This document shows positions 44,641 through 56,749 of a DNA stretch of 64,000 nt, one piece after another; positions within the stretch are counted from its first letter, which is position 1; every line of letters begins with the position of its first letter. The notes beneath the pieces were generated by a model, which ran no database searches, was not told where the DNA came from, and saw nothing but the letters and a program-made list of their open reading frames with translations. The stretch is from contig JASXTE010000002.1 of assembly GCA_030280995.1 (NCBI GenBank), positions 7,857,683 to 7,921,682 of the forward strand. The letters run 5' to 3'. The stretch comes from Hemileia vastatrix. Its lineage: Eukaryota; Basidiomycota; Pucciniomycetes; Pucciniales; Zaghouaniaceae. The position numbers were made by a program, and so were the translations under genes.

Positions 44641-47600
44641 AAGAGCTACTAATCAAGGCATGTCAAAAGTGAATGTTGAAATTATTGATTCATCTTTGGA
44701 ACAGCAATCTTCAGATGTAATGGTATGTAATATGATGAAATTATTTTCTACCATGTTAAAGTTAAAATTTATTAATCTGAAAATTATAGGATCTTGACTC
44801 ACAGGCTTTGGAAAATGTCACAAATTATTCTAATGATAATCGACTCACTCCTTCAAACTCTGCAGCACAAAATTCTTCAGAAAATAATTCCAATTTTCTA
44901 TTTGTTGATACTCAAGATTTTGAGCCACAAAAAATCAACCATTACTCATCTGATATGACACTATCATTAATTGATATTGCTCATAGCTACCTTATATTAA
45001 AAATTTCAATCAAAAAAATTACAATAAAATTAAACATTGAGAGGTATTGGCTTTGTAAAAAATCCTCTCAACCTCACTACTTATTACCTAATGCCGATAC
45101 CAACACAATTATTCCAAAATCAATTCCAAAAGTTCTAAATATACTTAATCTCATACCCCCCATCAAAACTGTTCTGTGTTGCCCTACCTGCTTCCATCAG
45201 CCCTTTAAAAATGCTTCCGAATACAGCTACCTGCATTCAAAGTGTGAAGAACTACTTTTAAACAGTTTTGAAGCTAAAAGAAATGGGACACCTCAATGCA
45301 ACACCTTGCTTTTTGACAAAAAACAAAAAAAAATATCTTCAAGGCAAAGAAGACATTTAGTTGACATTCATTCATTGACTGGCTTTCATGGCTCTTGTAA
45401 TTGCCAAATTTTGAGGATGATCCTGATTCCCCACTTTGACATTTTCAGAAGGATGAGGACACATACACTGATGTTTGGGATGGATCAATTTGGAAAAAAA
45501 TGACTGATGATGATGGGAATAAGTTCACTGGTAGGAGTGGAAATCTTGTATTTAGTTTTTATATCGACTGGTTTAACCCTTTTGGAAACAAGAAGGGACA
45601 TGGTATTGTATCTTTTGGAGCAATGATGCTGGTTTGTCTCAACCTTGATCCTTATATAGGATATAAAAAAGAGCATATATTTCTTGCTGGAATAACACCT
45701 GGCCCTCATGAGCCAAGCTTAGATCATTGCAACAACATACTTGAGCCGCTAATTCAAGAGCTGAAGCAATAATGGAAAGGCTGTTTTTTCTCAAAAACTC
45801 ACCAACACTGTGAAGGAGGATTGATTAAGGTAGCAATTTTTCCTCTTATTTCTGATTTACCAGCAGTAAGAAAGGTAGCTGGATTATCCTCCCATTCATC
45901 AACTCTTCCTTGATCTTTCTGTTTTATCACACGAAAACAATTAGAGAAGGAATATAAATCTACATCTATTGAAGCTTGTTCAAATAAAAAACATTTCTTG
46001 GCAGCTTAAAAGTGGAGAAAAACTTCAAATACTCACAAATGGTTATCAATATTTAAGTCAGATGGTGTTCGCTACACAAAATTTTTAGAGCTTCCATATT
46101 GGAAGCCTATAGATTTCATAAGTATTGAAATGATGCGTTGCTTGCTTCTGGGAATGGCTAAGGACTTTAGTCATAATTATCTTAAAGTCAAAACAGTAGG
46201 AAAACAATTACCCACCCTGTCATTAAAAAAGAAAGAAAAAGGCTCATCTTATAATCAAGAGTCTCAAAAGAAAAGAAAGGATAATTTATATTTCTCTGAT
46301 GATAATTTAAAACAATCCTCTTCCTCCTCTTAATCTTCCATTTCTTCCTATAATCTATGATCATCTTCTGTTTCCAAGAATAATTCAGTACCCTCCATTT
46401 CTTCTGATAATTCAAAATCATCCTCCATTATCCCTTATAATCTGAAATCCTCTTCTATTCCCCCAAAAAATATACAATATTCATCTGTTTCCTCCCTTGG
46501 TTCACACTCTTCCTCTTCCAAAATAATTCAAAAAACTAGGAGTAACCCAACTAAAACACCCAAGACAGCCATCCTAACTTCTGATAATAAATCAAACCCA
46601 AGCTCAACGTCAAAAACTCTTAAGCGAAAAAATGTTGAGGGAGATATAAATATAAGAAAATTTCAGTAAACAGGGCACTCATCCTCAGAAGAATCTGATG
46701 ATGAGTGGTCCTTGAAAGAGAAGGAAAAGGAAGATGACTTTTATTCAAATAAATCAAGTCCATTATCTTGTTTCCAATCTGCTGAAGAATTAGAAAATAA
46801 GGAAAGTGTTTACAAATCAGATTCTGATGATACGATTTGACAAAAAAGTACTTGACAACAATTAGCACATAATCATGCTAGAGATAATGAGGAAAGTAAA
46901 TGTGAAAATTTATCAATGAATCTGGAGGAACTTATTATTGTTCAGAGAGATATTGATCAAACTGATCTTCTAATATGGATATCAAGGGTACCTGAATGCT
47001 TTGGTCAGCCAGGTTTTACCTTAAAAGCCTCTGAATGGCTCATACTATATAAAGTATTTTATGTCCAATTGCTCATACCTCATTGGTCATTAACATCAGC
47101 TGGAAGGAGAGAGAAGAAACTTAAAGAAATTTTGGAGTGTATAATAAAGATTATCAATATTCTCACTTTGTTTCAAATTGATGGAAAAAATCTTAGTAAC
47201 TTATAACAGCTTTTAAATGAATATGAAGCTCATTTGAAAGAAAATTACATATCAATCAATATGAAGCTAAATGTCCATCTTGCCCAGCACTATCCAGAAG
47301 TTATTACACGTTTTGGACCACCATCATCTACAGCAGCTTGGGCACAGAAAAGAATGAATGGATTCTTAGGTTCCATAAAACATAATAATAAAACTGATTT
47401 GTTTTAAAATTTTAAAATTTCACTTGAATGTATTTTTTATACCTAACTTATAAAATAAAATTTAGGTCAAATGGATAAAACAATGATGATAAAATTTGGA
47501 GAAATCTGTCACTTTGATTCATTTATGGAATGGGCTAATTTTGGTAGCCATGAGGGTATAAGAGATTTATATTTAAATAAAAAAGATCCTAATGACAAAA

Positions 47601-47700
47601 TTCATAAAAAAGAGATTTTAGTGGAAAATACTTTAAAACTATGGAATTCTTATTTTGGGAATGCAATGGTCAGTGGAACACATTTTTTTAATATATTTTG
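44641..47700 (+). pseudogene. CACTA-type (Tnp2) transposase, decayed
   Basis: Order of recognisable parts: a Ser/Asn-rich start, a Cys pair in CCPTCFHQPF near 45180, then HSFIDWLSWLL interrupted by TAA and TGA. The Tnp2 core follows (DVWDGSIWKKMTDD, FSFYIDWFNPFGNK, GAMMLVCLNL and AGITPGPHEPSLDHCNNILE, 45460-45770). A frameshift precedes VAIFPLISDLPAVRKVAGLS, then LELPYWKPIDF..IEMMRCLLLG. A long Ser-rich linker leads to YGx-like HLAQHYPEVITRFGPPSST and WAQKRMNGFLGSIKHNN near 47270-47380 and a last exon to 47700. Known role: cut-and-paste transposition with 3-bp duplications. Many stops make it inactive. Confidence 0.7.
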
Positions 47701-47708
47701 AGTGTTAT

Positions 47709-49592
47709 TCCATTAATCAAGACTGGTGCCTTAAGAGGGGCAATAACAATTGAGTTATCCTCAATGTTCTTTATGATCTCAGAATCTTCCACTGTAGATA
47801 AAGCATTATTATCAATATCAATAGTATTTAAATAATGAGTATCCTCTTCCAGAATCAAGATTTCTTGTTGAGATTCATATGAAATATTGCTGGCACAATC
47901 ACTTGACGTATCATCCAGTGCTACTGTGTCATCAGCATGCTCCTCTGTTTTTTCTACAAGATTTATCTTCTTGTCACAAACATGGCCTTTCTTCCAAGGC
48001 TTGTTGCATTTGAAGCAAGTGTTTGTTGCATACTTTTTTGGTGAAACAGGGGCAGAAGTTTTACCAACCTTTTCCAGAGGTTTCTGTTGGTAAGTGGAGG
48101 GTTTCTCCAAAGGGGTCCTAGGAATGAATCTTCTGGAATCATACTTGTTGTTTAGAAGGATCTCATTGCAAGTATTAATGAAAGAAGAGGGTTCTCTGGG
48201 GAACTCAGTCCTAGCCACTATAAAGTCTCTAAGAGACATTGGTAATTTATAAAGGATCCTGTCCTTCCATAAATATAACTCCATATTTGGGTCCATTTCC
48301 CTTAAGATCTTTACAAGTTTCATTAAGAACTCAATGGGTTTATCAGTAGAAGAGCTATATCTAGTTTCCTTATACTGACTTTGTTGAGCCATTCTGAACT
48401 TGGAACCACCAAATTGTGGTTTAATCAATTTCTTCCAATCCTCCCATGAGTAATCATTCCCATCCAGGAGAACAGATTCATACCACATTAGGGCAACAGT
48501 AGTAAACAAAGAAATTAACTTGGACAAAATTTCCTCATCTGGGAGTTTGTAAGAATTTTTTAAGTTATCAATTCTGCAAATAAATTGTTGCCAATCAGAG
48601 GAAGAATCACCATCAAATGTTGGGTACTGGTCAAGTTTTGGCCAATTATTTTGATTTGAAGGAGTCTCCTTAGTACAAGCTTGTTTCTGAGTAAGGAGCA
48701 GCTGTAACTTCTCTAGTTGGGCAGTAATCTCATTGTTCAATCCCTCTTTTAAAGGTCCTGGTGCATCATTAATTTTTAATGGAAACTCAGGGGTATCAAC
48801 ATGTATTTCTGGAACTGATTTACTTTTAGATGAACTAGCCACAGGTATCTCTGTAGAATCCTGTACTGTGTGTTCCTTCAAAGAAATCTCAGAATACTTT
48901 TGATCCATAAACAATGAGTTCAATTTCTCCTCAATGGTTGTTAGTCTTGTTTTCAATCTTGGAAGACTAGATAAATTCTCATTAATTGTTGCAAAAGATA
49001 ACTGATTCTTATTCTGAAAAGATGAAAAATGGTCATTCAATCTTTTCAGATTCATCTTATCTATCTCCACCTCCTGGCAACAGGCAGATACAGTATCTTT
49101 TAGTTTAGACAAATCATTTTTTATATTTTGCCATAAAGCAACTTTCTTTTCATGGGTTGCTTTGTAATGAGACAATTCATCAGAGACTCTCTGTGATTCA
49201 CTTCTTAATGCTTGATAACCCTGATCAGTTAACAAACTATTATATCTCTGAGTCAATTGAATATTGTTCATTATATGGTTTTGTTTGGCAATAATATCTC
49301 TCAAGTACTCATCATTAATCTTTGCTACATCTGGAGTGTTTCTCAATAAGGAAACTGAGTAACTTTCCAGACTCTCATAGAACTCAGGGTCAAGAGTTTC
49401 ATCAATTACAGCCATATCAGGTTTAATCATTGAGGTAGCAATTAAAAGTAATGGATTAGATACATGAGTTATTTGTCTACTGCTCCCAGCCTCTACTGGT
49501 CTCAAGGTTTCTTCTTCCCTCTCAGATTTACCTGAAAGAACAGAATCAGCTAAAAGAAATGGCACTTGAGAATCAATAGAGGGGCGTACCAT
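47709..49592 (-). CDS. Gypsy-2 copy 1 gag, 3' portion
   Basis: An uninterrupted frame of about 630 codons. It begins with a coiled-coil region (SRQITHVSNPLLLIATSMIK, YNSLLTDQGYQALRSE) and continues with a capsid-like domain (WPKLDQYPTFDGDSSSDWQQ, LMWYESVLLDGNDYSWEDWK) and a zinc knuckle CFKCNKPWKKGHVC near 47985. It breaks off at 47709, so protease, RT and integrase are missing. Compared with copy 2 it lacks the stop after LMWY. Confidence 0.75.
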
Positions 49593-49712
49593 GGTTTGCT
49601 GGGTATGACCATATTGGGCCTTCTTCTTTTGCCTCCTTGATAGGGGTGAGGAGGTGTGGGGTTGACCTGGTTGGGTCTTTACGGACCTTCCTGAGGTAAC
49701 TGATGCTGATTT

Positions 49713-50199
49713 TTAGACAGGTAGTCCCACTGAGTGTTTAACCAGTCCCACTGCCACTTGGACACTTCCACTTTCTCTTGGGACTGGTGAACCAAATTTT
49801 TGTTGATCCCTGGGAGGAAGAGGTTTCTTCTTCTCTTGAAGAAAGGTATCTATTTTTCTCACCTTTTCTTCCAGAGCATCTACCCTTGCCTTTAGTCTCA
49901 AGTTTTCTGTCCTTAGCTCTTTTATGTGAGTTGACAGATTCTTTACCTGTTGAGGCAATGGCATCTTTTTTATCCTGAAGCCTTTTGGAAGTTCTTCTGG
50001 TGGGTTTATCATAGGCTTCTGATCCTGAGTTGTGTCTACTAGGATTTCCACTTCTTCCATCTCTACATCCTGTTTGGGGCAAAGATTTATTAATCTGAGA
50101 AATTCTTCTTGTTAAAGGAGAACTTACAGAAGTAGGCTCATCATAATCAATCAAGTCTAGTTCTTCTTCACGTGCAGAAAAACCACTTTGGTCAGTCAT
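49713..50199 (-). CDS. Gypsy-2 copy 1 gag, 5' portion
   Basis: ATG at 50199 gives MTDQSGFSAREEELDLIDYD, then a Ser/Lys/Arg-rich basic region. A second overlapping minus-strand frame (MEEVEILVDTTQDQ from 50060, with a coiled coil KNLSTHIKELRTENLRLKAR) covers the same DNA and is equally preserved in copy 2. I cannot tell which frame, or both by frameshift, is used. The join to the 3' gag portion near 49600-49740 is interrupted by a stop. Confidence 0.5.
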
Positions 50200-50359
50200 T
50201 TTAAGATTTAACTGAAATGAAGAAAAAGAGACAATAAGGTGAATTAGTCTTTATTTTTAATTTTTATTTAACTGAGATAAAATAAAAATAAAAAAAAATC
50301 TTTTTAGGATAAAAATCAACTAAATAAAATTAATTTATTAATTCAAAAAAAATAATTTT

Positions 50360-50815
50360 AAAACCAGGATTATAATATAATCAACTGAAGAAATAAATTA
50401 AATTTTTATTAATAATTTTAATTAATTATTTTTAGGATTTAAATCAACTAATTTATTACCAGGACTTAATGTCAACTGAAGTAATTAAATATGAATTTTA
50501 AAAAAAAAATTTATTAAAATGATCACTTAACTACCAGGACTTAATGTCAACTGAAGTAATGAATTTTTATTTAAAAATTTTTTTTAACCTGATCACTTAA
50601 CTACCAGGACTTAATGTCAACTGAAGTAATTAAATATGAATTTTTATTAAAAAAAAATTTATTGTCAGGACAATTTGTCAACTGGAACAAATAAAATTTA
50701 AATTAATCAGGACAAAATGTCAACTGAAAATTGTAATAATTAATATTAAAATATAAATATTTATTACTTCTGGGACTAAGAACACTATTGCTCTATTATT
50801 GTCAACCAGGAAAAA
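50360..50815 (-). repeat. Gypsy-2 leader minisatellite
   Basis: The motif TACCAGGACTTAATGTCAAC plus TGAAGTAAT occurs at about 50457, 50531 and 50602 (period near 71). Shorter, diverged forms (CAGGAC..TGTCAACTG) lie at 50666, 50708 and near 50800, and weak forms near 50363 and 50432. The array lies between gag and 5' LTR, that is, in the untranslated leader. Confidence 0.65.
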
Positions 50816-50873
50816 TAAAAAAAATATAATAATAAAATTAAATCCAAATTACCAGACACATCCCCCTGTAAAA

Positions 50874-51987
50874 TGAGCAAATTAATGCCACTTACAGAGT
50901 GCTGAGTAAAAGGAAAATACGTAGCAAATTAAAAGTGCAAAGTAACCCACAAATAGTAATATCAATAATTACCACAATATATACGACGTTTAGTCAATAT
51001 ATGAACCTAATTTTTGGAGCGCGGTTTGATTCCCGTTCACAGCAAAAATTTTTATCACGTGACGTATGATGTTCCTTGTTTTCGTCACTCTCTCCTCCTT
51101 AAAGGTACTCAAATGCCGGTGGTCCCTTCGATTTACGCCCTCAAATCACAATGCGCCGTCAATAATTCGGGAAGGCCTCCAATTGTCAAGGGGTCCTCTT
51201 GGTCTAGAAGATTTTATTCGAGGTTATACGAGGAGTTTTGGATTTTAATGGACTCTCAAAGGTAAGGTATGTATTTCTTGATCAAAGATTATGATTTTAC
51301 TCAATGATAAGAGGTAGAATTTATATATTAATATATTTTATAGATTAGAACTACATGAATGTAACTACTAATGTTATAAAAGTATAAAAAAAAATTTTTA
51401 ATTTTAAATAAGTAAATAAGTAAGTAATTAAGGAATGAAATCAAAAAGGACAAAAAGAAAGGGCCTTTTATAGGCAATATGTGAGAGAAAAGAACATGGA
51501 ATTTACACCTCCTAATACAAGAGTGTGAGAGAAAAAAAACTTAATTAAAGAGAGTATGTGAAATAATAAGAGTAAGACTAAATAGTTCTTAAATAAAAGT
51601 ATTTATTTTATTTGAAATAAAACTCTGAACCCTTTAGTCCGTCACATTTTAGTGTAAGAACATTTGATTTGAAATATAGAATCAATAAAATCTAATTAAA
51701 GGAATTTGAAAAAAAGTATTTTTTTCTTTTATAATTTTATATATTTTTTAATACTAATTTTTATTCCCATCTCATCTGTATTATTGAGCACGGTGTTTGG
51801 GAGTAAAAATATATGTGGGACAATTACTTATTTTTATTAATTAATTACTTAGTGTACTTAGTTAGTTCATTGTACTTAATACATAAGTATTTAATAATTA
51901 ATAATTAATAAGGATCTAAAAGGCATGGCTTCACCTCAGTAAGATAATTAATTAGTTTACTGGGTAAGTCTAGTAGCCTGGCTGACA
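50874..51987 (-). repeat. Gypsy-2 copy 1 5' LTR (left limit uncertain)
   Basis: The right end TGACA at 51987 is precise (minus-strand start TGTCAGCCAGGCTACTAG). The left limit is a guess at TGTAAAATGAGC. From about 51186 to 51987 it is collinear with 56954-57740. A minus-strand promoter-like CCTATAAAAGGCC lies at about 51465, also conserved in copy 2. A short plus-strand frame (51014-51265) is not conserved and is not called. Confidence 0.6.
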
Positions 51988-54900
51988 CCACCAGTGATCC
52001 ACTACCAATCCAAATAGACCAAAGATAAAGAAGCCAGATCCAAGAAAGTTTAAAGTCATGGTGGACTTGAAACCTGAATAACAAAAACCAGAACTAGGAT
52101 TCAACTAGGACAAACAAGAAACTTGAAACAGACATTATGGGTTAGCTTTTCTACAAAGCTTTCAGCTCATCAGTTACTGCAACACTTGCCAAAATAAAAT
52201 CTAGAAGCCCCCCCTGGTTACCTTCTAAAAAAAAACACAAAATTCAGCACAATGAACCAAAACAATAAGTGTGAAAAGTCCAGCATTAGAAAACCAAAAT
52301 AACTTCCAGTTTAAAGTTATAGAGGACTAAAACCTGTGAAGTGAAACCAATACTAGGGTTCAACCAAATTACGAGAAGGGGTTGGAAACAGGCAATCTGG
52401 GGTAACTGTTGATAGAGTAGCCAACTCATCAGCTACACCTACACTTTCCAAGATCAAATCTACAAGCCTTACCCATGGTACCTTTTAACACATACGTTTC
52501 CAACAAAAAAGATGCACAGATTCACCAAAATCCAAAATTTTAAAGAATGATCCATAGTTTATCCTCATTTCAGAAGCAAAATTCTTCACTTATACTGCCT
52601 AATGGGCAAAATCTCTTCACCTGATCAGCAGCCACTCTCTTCTTTAAGACTGCACCATCTAACTCCTCAAAAACATAAGAACCTCCAGAAACCTGAGATC
52701 TGACTCTTTAAGGCACATCCCATCTGTCAGCAAAAATTTTTCCCCACTGACTCTCCAAACTTCTATTATACACCAAAACCAAACAACCAGGTTTCAAGGG
52801 ATTCCTGAGTCTATGAGCCAACTTCTTTTCCCAGTATCTGACTGATTGATTTCTTATCTTCATCATTCTAGTGTATGCCTTCTCTTGACTTTCCTCTCTA
52901 CATTCCAAAAGTTGCATCCTGGAACAGAGAAAATCTTCTGTTGAGCACACATCATCCCAATCAATTTTAAGATAAGAGAAAGCTTCCAAATCCACTGCTA
53001 GAACAGCTTTCTGCCCAAACATTAACTCATAAGGGGAATAGCCAGTTGTCCTTTTTACAGTGACCCTATCAGTAAATAACACCAAGGGTAAATAATGCCT
53101 CCACTTTTCTGCACTATCTCCACACATCTTTACCAAAGTGTTATTGATAACTTGATGACCTCTTTCAACCATGCCTTCAGCTTCAGGATAATAAGGGTTA
53201 GCCACTCTGACTTTAGAACCAATTCTTGCCACAGCTTTTTTAAATTTAGCTCCAAACTCTGGACCACCATCAACAGTCACCAACATCATCAACCTATATC
53301 TAAAACCCCATTCCTGTCTTCAAAAACTCTGCCACATTTTTGGTAGTCAAATTAACCAGAGGCACTGCCTCAACCCAACCAGACAATTTATCCCTTGAAA
53401 AAATCAAGTATTTATACCTGCCCTCTTTAATATGGGCAGCATCCAGACTGATCTTCCAAACACAGTTGATTCACAAGTAGCACAACCAACCTCCTTAGGT
53501 TTCAAGTGACTTCTTCTTTGACATTATTCACAAGATTGAACCCAACCCTGCACAGCCAACTTCATACCTGGCCACAAAAATCTGTCTGCTACTCTTCTAT
53601 AAGTCTCCCCAAAGCCTCTATGACCAAGGTCTTCATGCAAAGACTTCAAAACCAATTATTGACCCTTCTTCTGAGTCACCACCACTTGAAGATTTGGATT
53701 TCTCCTCCTCATCAGCCTTCATCCTGAAACATAGAAGCCAGAACTCTTCCTCATGATTGCCACCCAAGTATCACCATCACAATCCAGGTCTCATATTCAA
53801 ATTCAAATAACACAACATCTAAAGGTACAACCCTGTCATCATAATCACCAGTGTGAACATGAGCCACTCAAACAGCCCAACCATGACACCAATCCCTAAA
53901 CTTTGGTACATCCTTTTCCTTCCACTTAATCTTAAGAGAATCCAGTTCACTATCAAAAACATTTTCTAAATTTGAGCCATCCCAAACAACAGCACCATAT
54001 TCATCAAGAAAGACATCCTGATCACCAGAATCAAGATCAGATACAGCCAGTTTAACCTCTTGGGGGAGGAGAGAACAATCTTTCAATTTAGCCTCATGGG
54101 GGAGGAGAGAATAATCTTAAAAACCCTTTGTGCTGGCCCTAACCACTGGGACATCTTAGTCAAATTCTTCAGAATCAGAATCTTCATCTGTTTCTGGTCT
54201 CCTTGATAATAAATCAGGCATCATAAAAGTTTTTCCAGGTTTGTGTAACAGGTCAAAAGCAAAATTCTGAATAAATGTCACCCACCTAGTCATTGGAGCA
54301 TTTGGAAGACTAGGTATGTTGATCATTTGAACCAGAGATTTTGAATCCACCTGCAGCTCAAAATGCTGCCCCCACAAAAAAGTTTTCAACTTCTTCAAAA
54401 TTTTTGCTACCCCACACAATTCCAACTTAGGTTGAGAATATCTAGATTCAACCTCATTAAATACCATGGACTCATACCTTACTGGCCTGAACCTCCCAGT
54501 TATATCTTCCTGAGACAAAACAGCATCAGCAGCAATATAACTTGAGTCCACTTCTAAATAAATTTTTCCAGCTCCCACACCATAATCCAACTTTTGAAGA
54601 ATAAAATCTTCACCTACCAGCTTTTTCAACTTCTGAAAAGCCTCTTCAAACTCTTCAGTCCATACCAACTCAGCATCTTTCCTGGTCAGCTTCCTTAATG
54701 GTGAAGCCAACAAATAAAATCTTTAATAAAAATTCTGACATACACACAAACCACCAAAAATCCCCTGACTTCAGTAGTATTTTTAGGTCTTGTCCATGAC
54801 TGAATTTTATTAACCTTTTTCTTTGCCATAATCCTTCCCTCTTTACATACCACATGACACAAAATTTCCAGAGCAGGAACAAATAAACAAAACTTTGACC

Positions 54901-55938
54901 CAGAAATGGTCAAACCCACCTCTTCAATCCTAAAAAATGCTCTCTCTAGAGTAATCGCATATTCCCAAACAAACCTCCTTATACCTGGGTTTTCCTTCAG
55001 CACCTCATTCCCATAATCATTGGATGGTCCTTTGATTCAACCATCATCAATAAAAATACCAGCATGAGTAGGAACCTCATCCAGAAAAATCCAAGTCATT
55101 TGTACTTGATATACTGCTACTGAATTAGTTGCTCCTTGAGGCAAACTAGTGAGCTGAAACCCTCCCAAAGAAGTCTCAAAAGTTGTAAGTAGCTGTGAAT
55201 CTGTGTGAGGTTCCCTTTCATCATAACCACCCATAATATCACCCAAATCATAACACACCCTTCCACCAAAAGCTTCCACAAAATCCTCTGCACTTTGTGA
55301 CATCCCAGAATCCTTGATAGTGACTCTATTCAAGGCTCAAAGATCATGCACCACCCTCAGCTTCCCATTCTGCTTCTTCACACAGAAAACCGAACTTGAG
55401 TAAATAGATGTTGATTGTTTATATAAACCATTCCTGACTCTTTCCCTAAAAATCTCTACAAAATCATCCCTGATAGAAGCTGGAATCGGAATAGGTTTGA
55501 TTTTCCAAGGTTCATGACAAACCACAGGAATTAAGTAAGGTTCCCCATTACAGTGTTTCAACACACCCCTTTCCTCTTCAACAAATTCCACCTCTTTCTC
55601 CCTCAGCACAATAATGTGCAAAAAAAAATTCTTTTCCTCATCAGAAAACCACCCATCAGGACCAAAATTAATAACTTTCAACCTTTGCACAGTCACTGTA
55701 GAAGTTTCCTTAAAATCAGGATGATTCTTCACTAGAGGAGTACAGTATGGATCTCTTGACAAAGGATGTCTCTTCAAAGGAGGATTCAAACACACAGGCA
55801 TAGGCTCATTGACAGGCCTAATCTTCTGCGCAACCTTCTTATACTTTGCAGCTCCACCTTCCACTTGAGGGATATTCAGGAAATCTTCACCACCAGACCT
55901 GGAAAAAAAACCAAGGTTTTCCCCTTTGCTTACATGTG
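51988..55938 (-). mobile_element. Gypsy-1 copy 2, truncated on both sides, decayed
   Basis: Collinear with 30160-34150 of the full-length Gypsy-1, from the 3' untranslated repeats through integrase, RNase H and RT. The left edge is the Gypsy-2 LTR, which interrupts the sequence CCACCAGTGATCC. The right edge stops at CATGTG/TG, 55938. It is more decayed than copy 1, with many stops and frameshifts. Confidence 0.8.
52560..53740 (-). pseudogene. Gypsy-1 copy 2 integrase relic
   Basis: Core-domain pieces MLVTVDGGPEFGAKF, PEAEGMVERGHQVINNTLVK, CGDSAEKWRHYLPLVLF and YWEKKLAHRLRNPLKP match the full-length copy with scattered replacements (DGGLEF to DGGPEF). The zinc-binding module near 53510-53640 is still almost identical in DNA to copy 1, but its frame is broken. 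Inactive. Confidence 0.75.
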
Positions 55939-56050
55939 TGTCACTGGACAACCTATGCACAAGTTCAAGGGTGTTCCTGGAAGTGAGATGGAGGGAGGAG
56001 TTTAGAAACTCTTCAAAGCACAGAGGAAATGTTTGAGGAAGTGACTCCAA
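53741..56050 (-). pseudogene. Gypsy-1 copy 2 RT and RNase H relic
   Basis: Retains SSVFCVKKQNGKLRVVHDL, MGGYDEREPHTDSQLL, FQLTSLPQGATNSVAVYQVQ, FIDDG, YLEVDSSYIAADAVLSQE and RYSQPKLELCGVAKILK in at least four broken frames. It preserves GGA where copy 1 has a TGA, which shows the ancestral residue. The last frame runs about 110 bases past 55938 into unrelated sequence, marking the junction. Confidence 0.75.
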
Positions 56051-56742
56051 GATGACTCAAAGGAAGAGCTACTTCTTCGAGATATGTTCAATAAGAATCT
56101 TAATATAATTTAAAGGTAATATTAATATTCATAGGATCTCACAAAGGGTTGTAAATTCAATAATCAAAGATTTAAGTTTTAGAAATGATTACTGAGAAAA
56201 ATAAGAAATGTACAGTAATAATGATTTAACCTGAAGCTTTACAACTATTAACTATATATATGTTTAATAATTTAATTCTGAAGAAATATCAAACCAAAAT
56301 CCAACCCCTTTTATATCCATTACTCCTCCTCACATTGACCTCATATCTATCCATCATTCCGCACACCACAGACCATCAAAAATACACCCGTTACACCTGG
56401 AACCTCCTCACTAACATCCGTTAACCCTTTAATCCTCCAATAACAATCCCGTCCATGCTCACTATCCCTGTTAATAACCCACAGATACTTAATAAACCTT
56501 TTGAGGAATATTACATTAACTATTGCGCTGTGCTTTGCTTATCGAAGAAAAGACTAAAAACACTATTGAGAGATTGACTAATTCAGATTTAAAGCTTAGA
56601 TTAGCGTGGTTGAATAGTGAGTACACAAAGAAAGTAGCAGTTGCTATGTAGAATTGTTTCTGCGCTTTGAGTATGGATTTAGACCTCTGTATTATTGATT
56701 TAATGAGCTGCTTTTGCCTCAAGTGTCACTTGGCGTGTGACA
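55939..56742 (-). mobile_element. Solo-LTR-like unit, 804 bp, no target duplication seen
   Basis: Starts TGTCACTGGACAACC and ends GGCGTGTGACA, giving inverted TGTCAC / GTGACA ends. A minus-strand GGATATAAAAGGGG at about 56306-56319 looks like an LTR promoter. The flanks (ATGTG and GATGC) do not match. Alternatively it is the outer part of the adjacent Gypsy-2 LTR. Non-coding. Confidence 0.35.
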
Positions 56743-56749
56743 GATGCCT

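Larger units (their letters stand above)
47709..51987 (-). mobile_element. Gypsy-2 copy 1, truncated: gag, leader and 5' LTR only
   Basis: Its gag is nearly collinear with the gag of copy 2 at 61300-63997. Similarity ends abruptly at about 47709 (CCATTAATCAAGACTGG), just before the protease active site, where Tnp2 relic sequence begins. The right edge is an LTR end, AGCCTGGCTGACA at 51987, followed directly by Gypsy-1 copy 2 sequence. Confidence 0.75.

Noticed and set aside
51018..51045. tRNA B-box-like GGTTTGATTCCCGT inside the Gypsy-2 LTR
   Set aside because: No A box, acceptor stem or anticodon arm can be folded around it.
51014..51265. Plus-strand 83-codon frame in the Gypsy-2 LTR
   Set aside because: The equivalent LTR segment of copy 2 does not keep the frame or its start.
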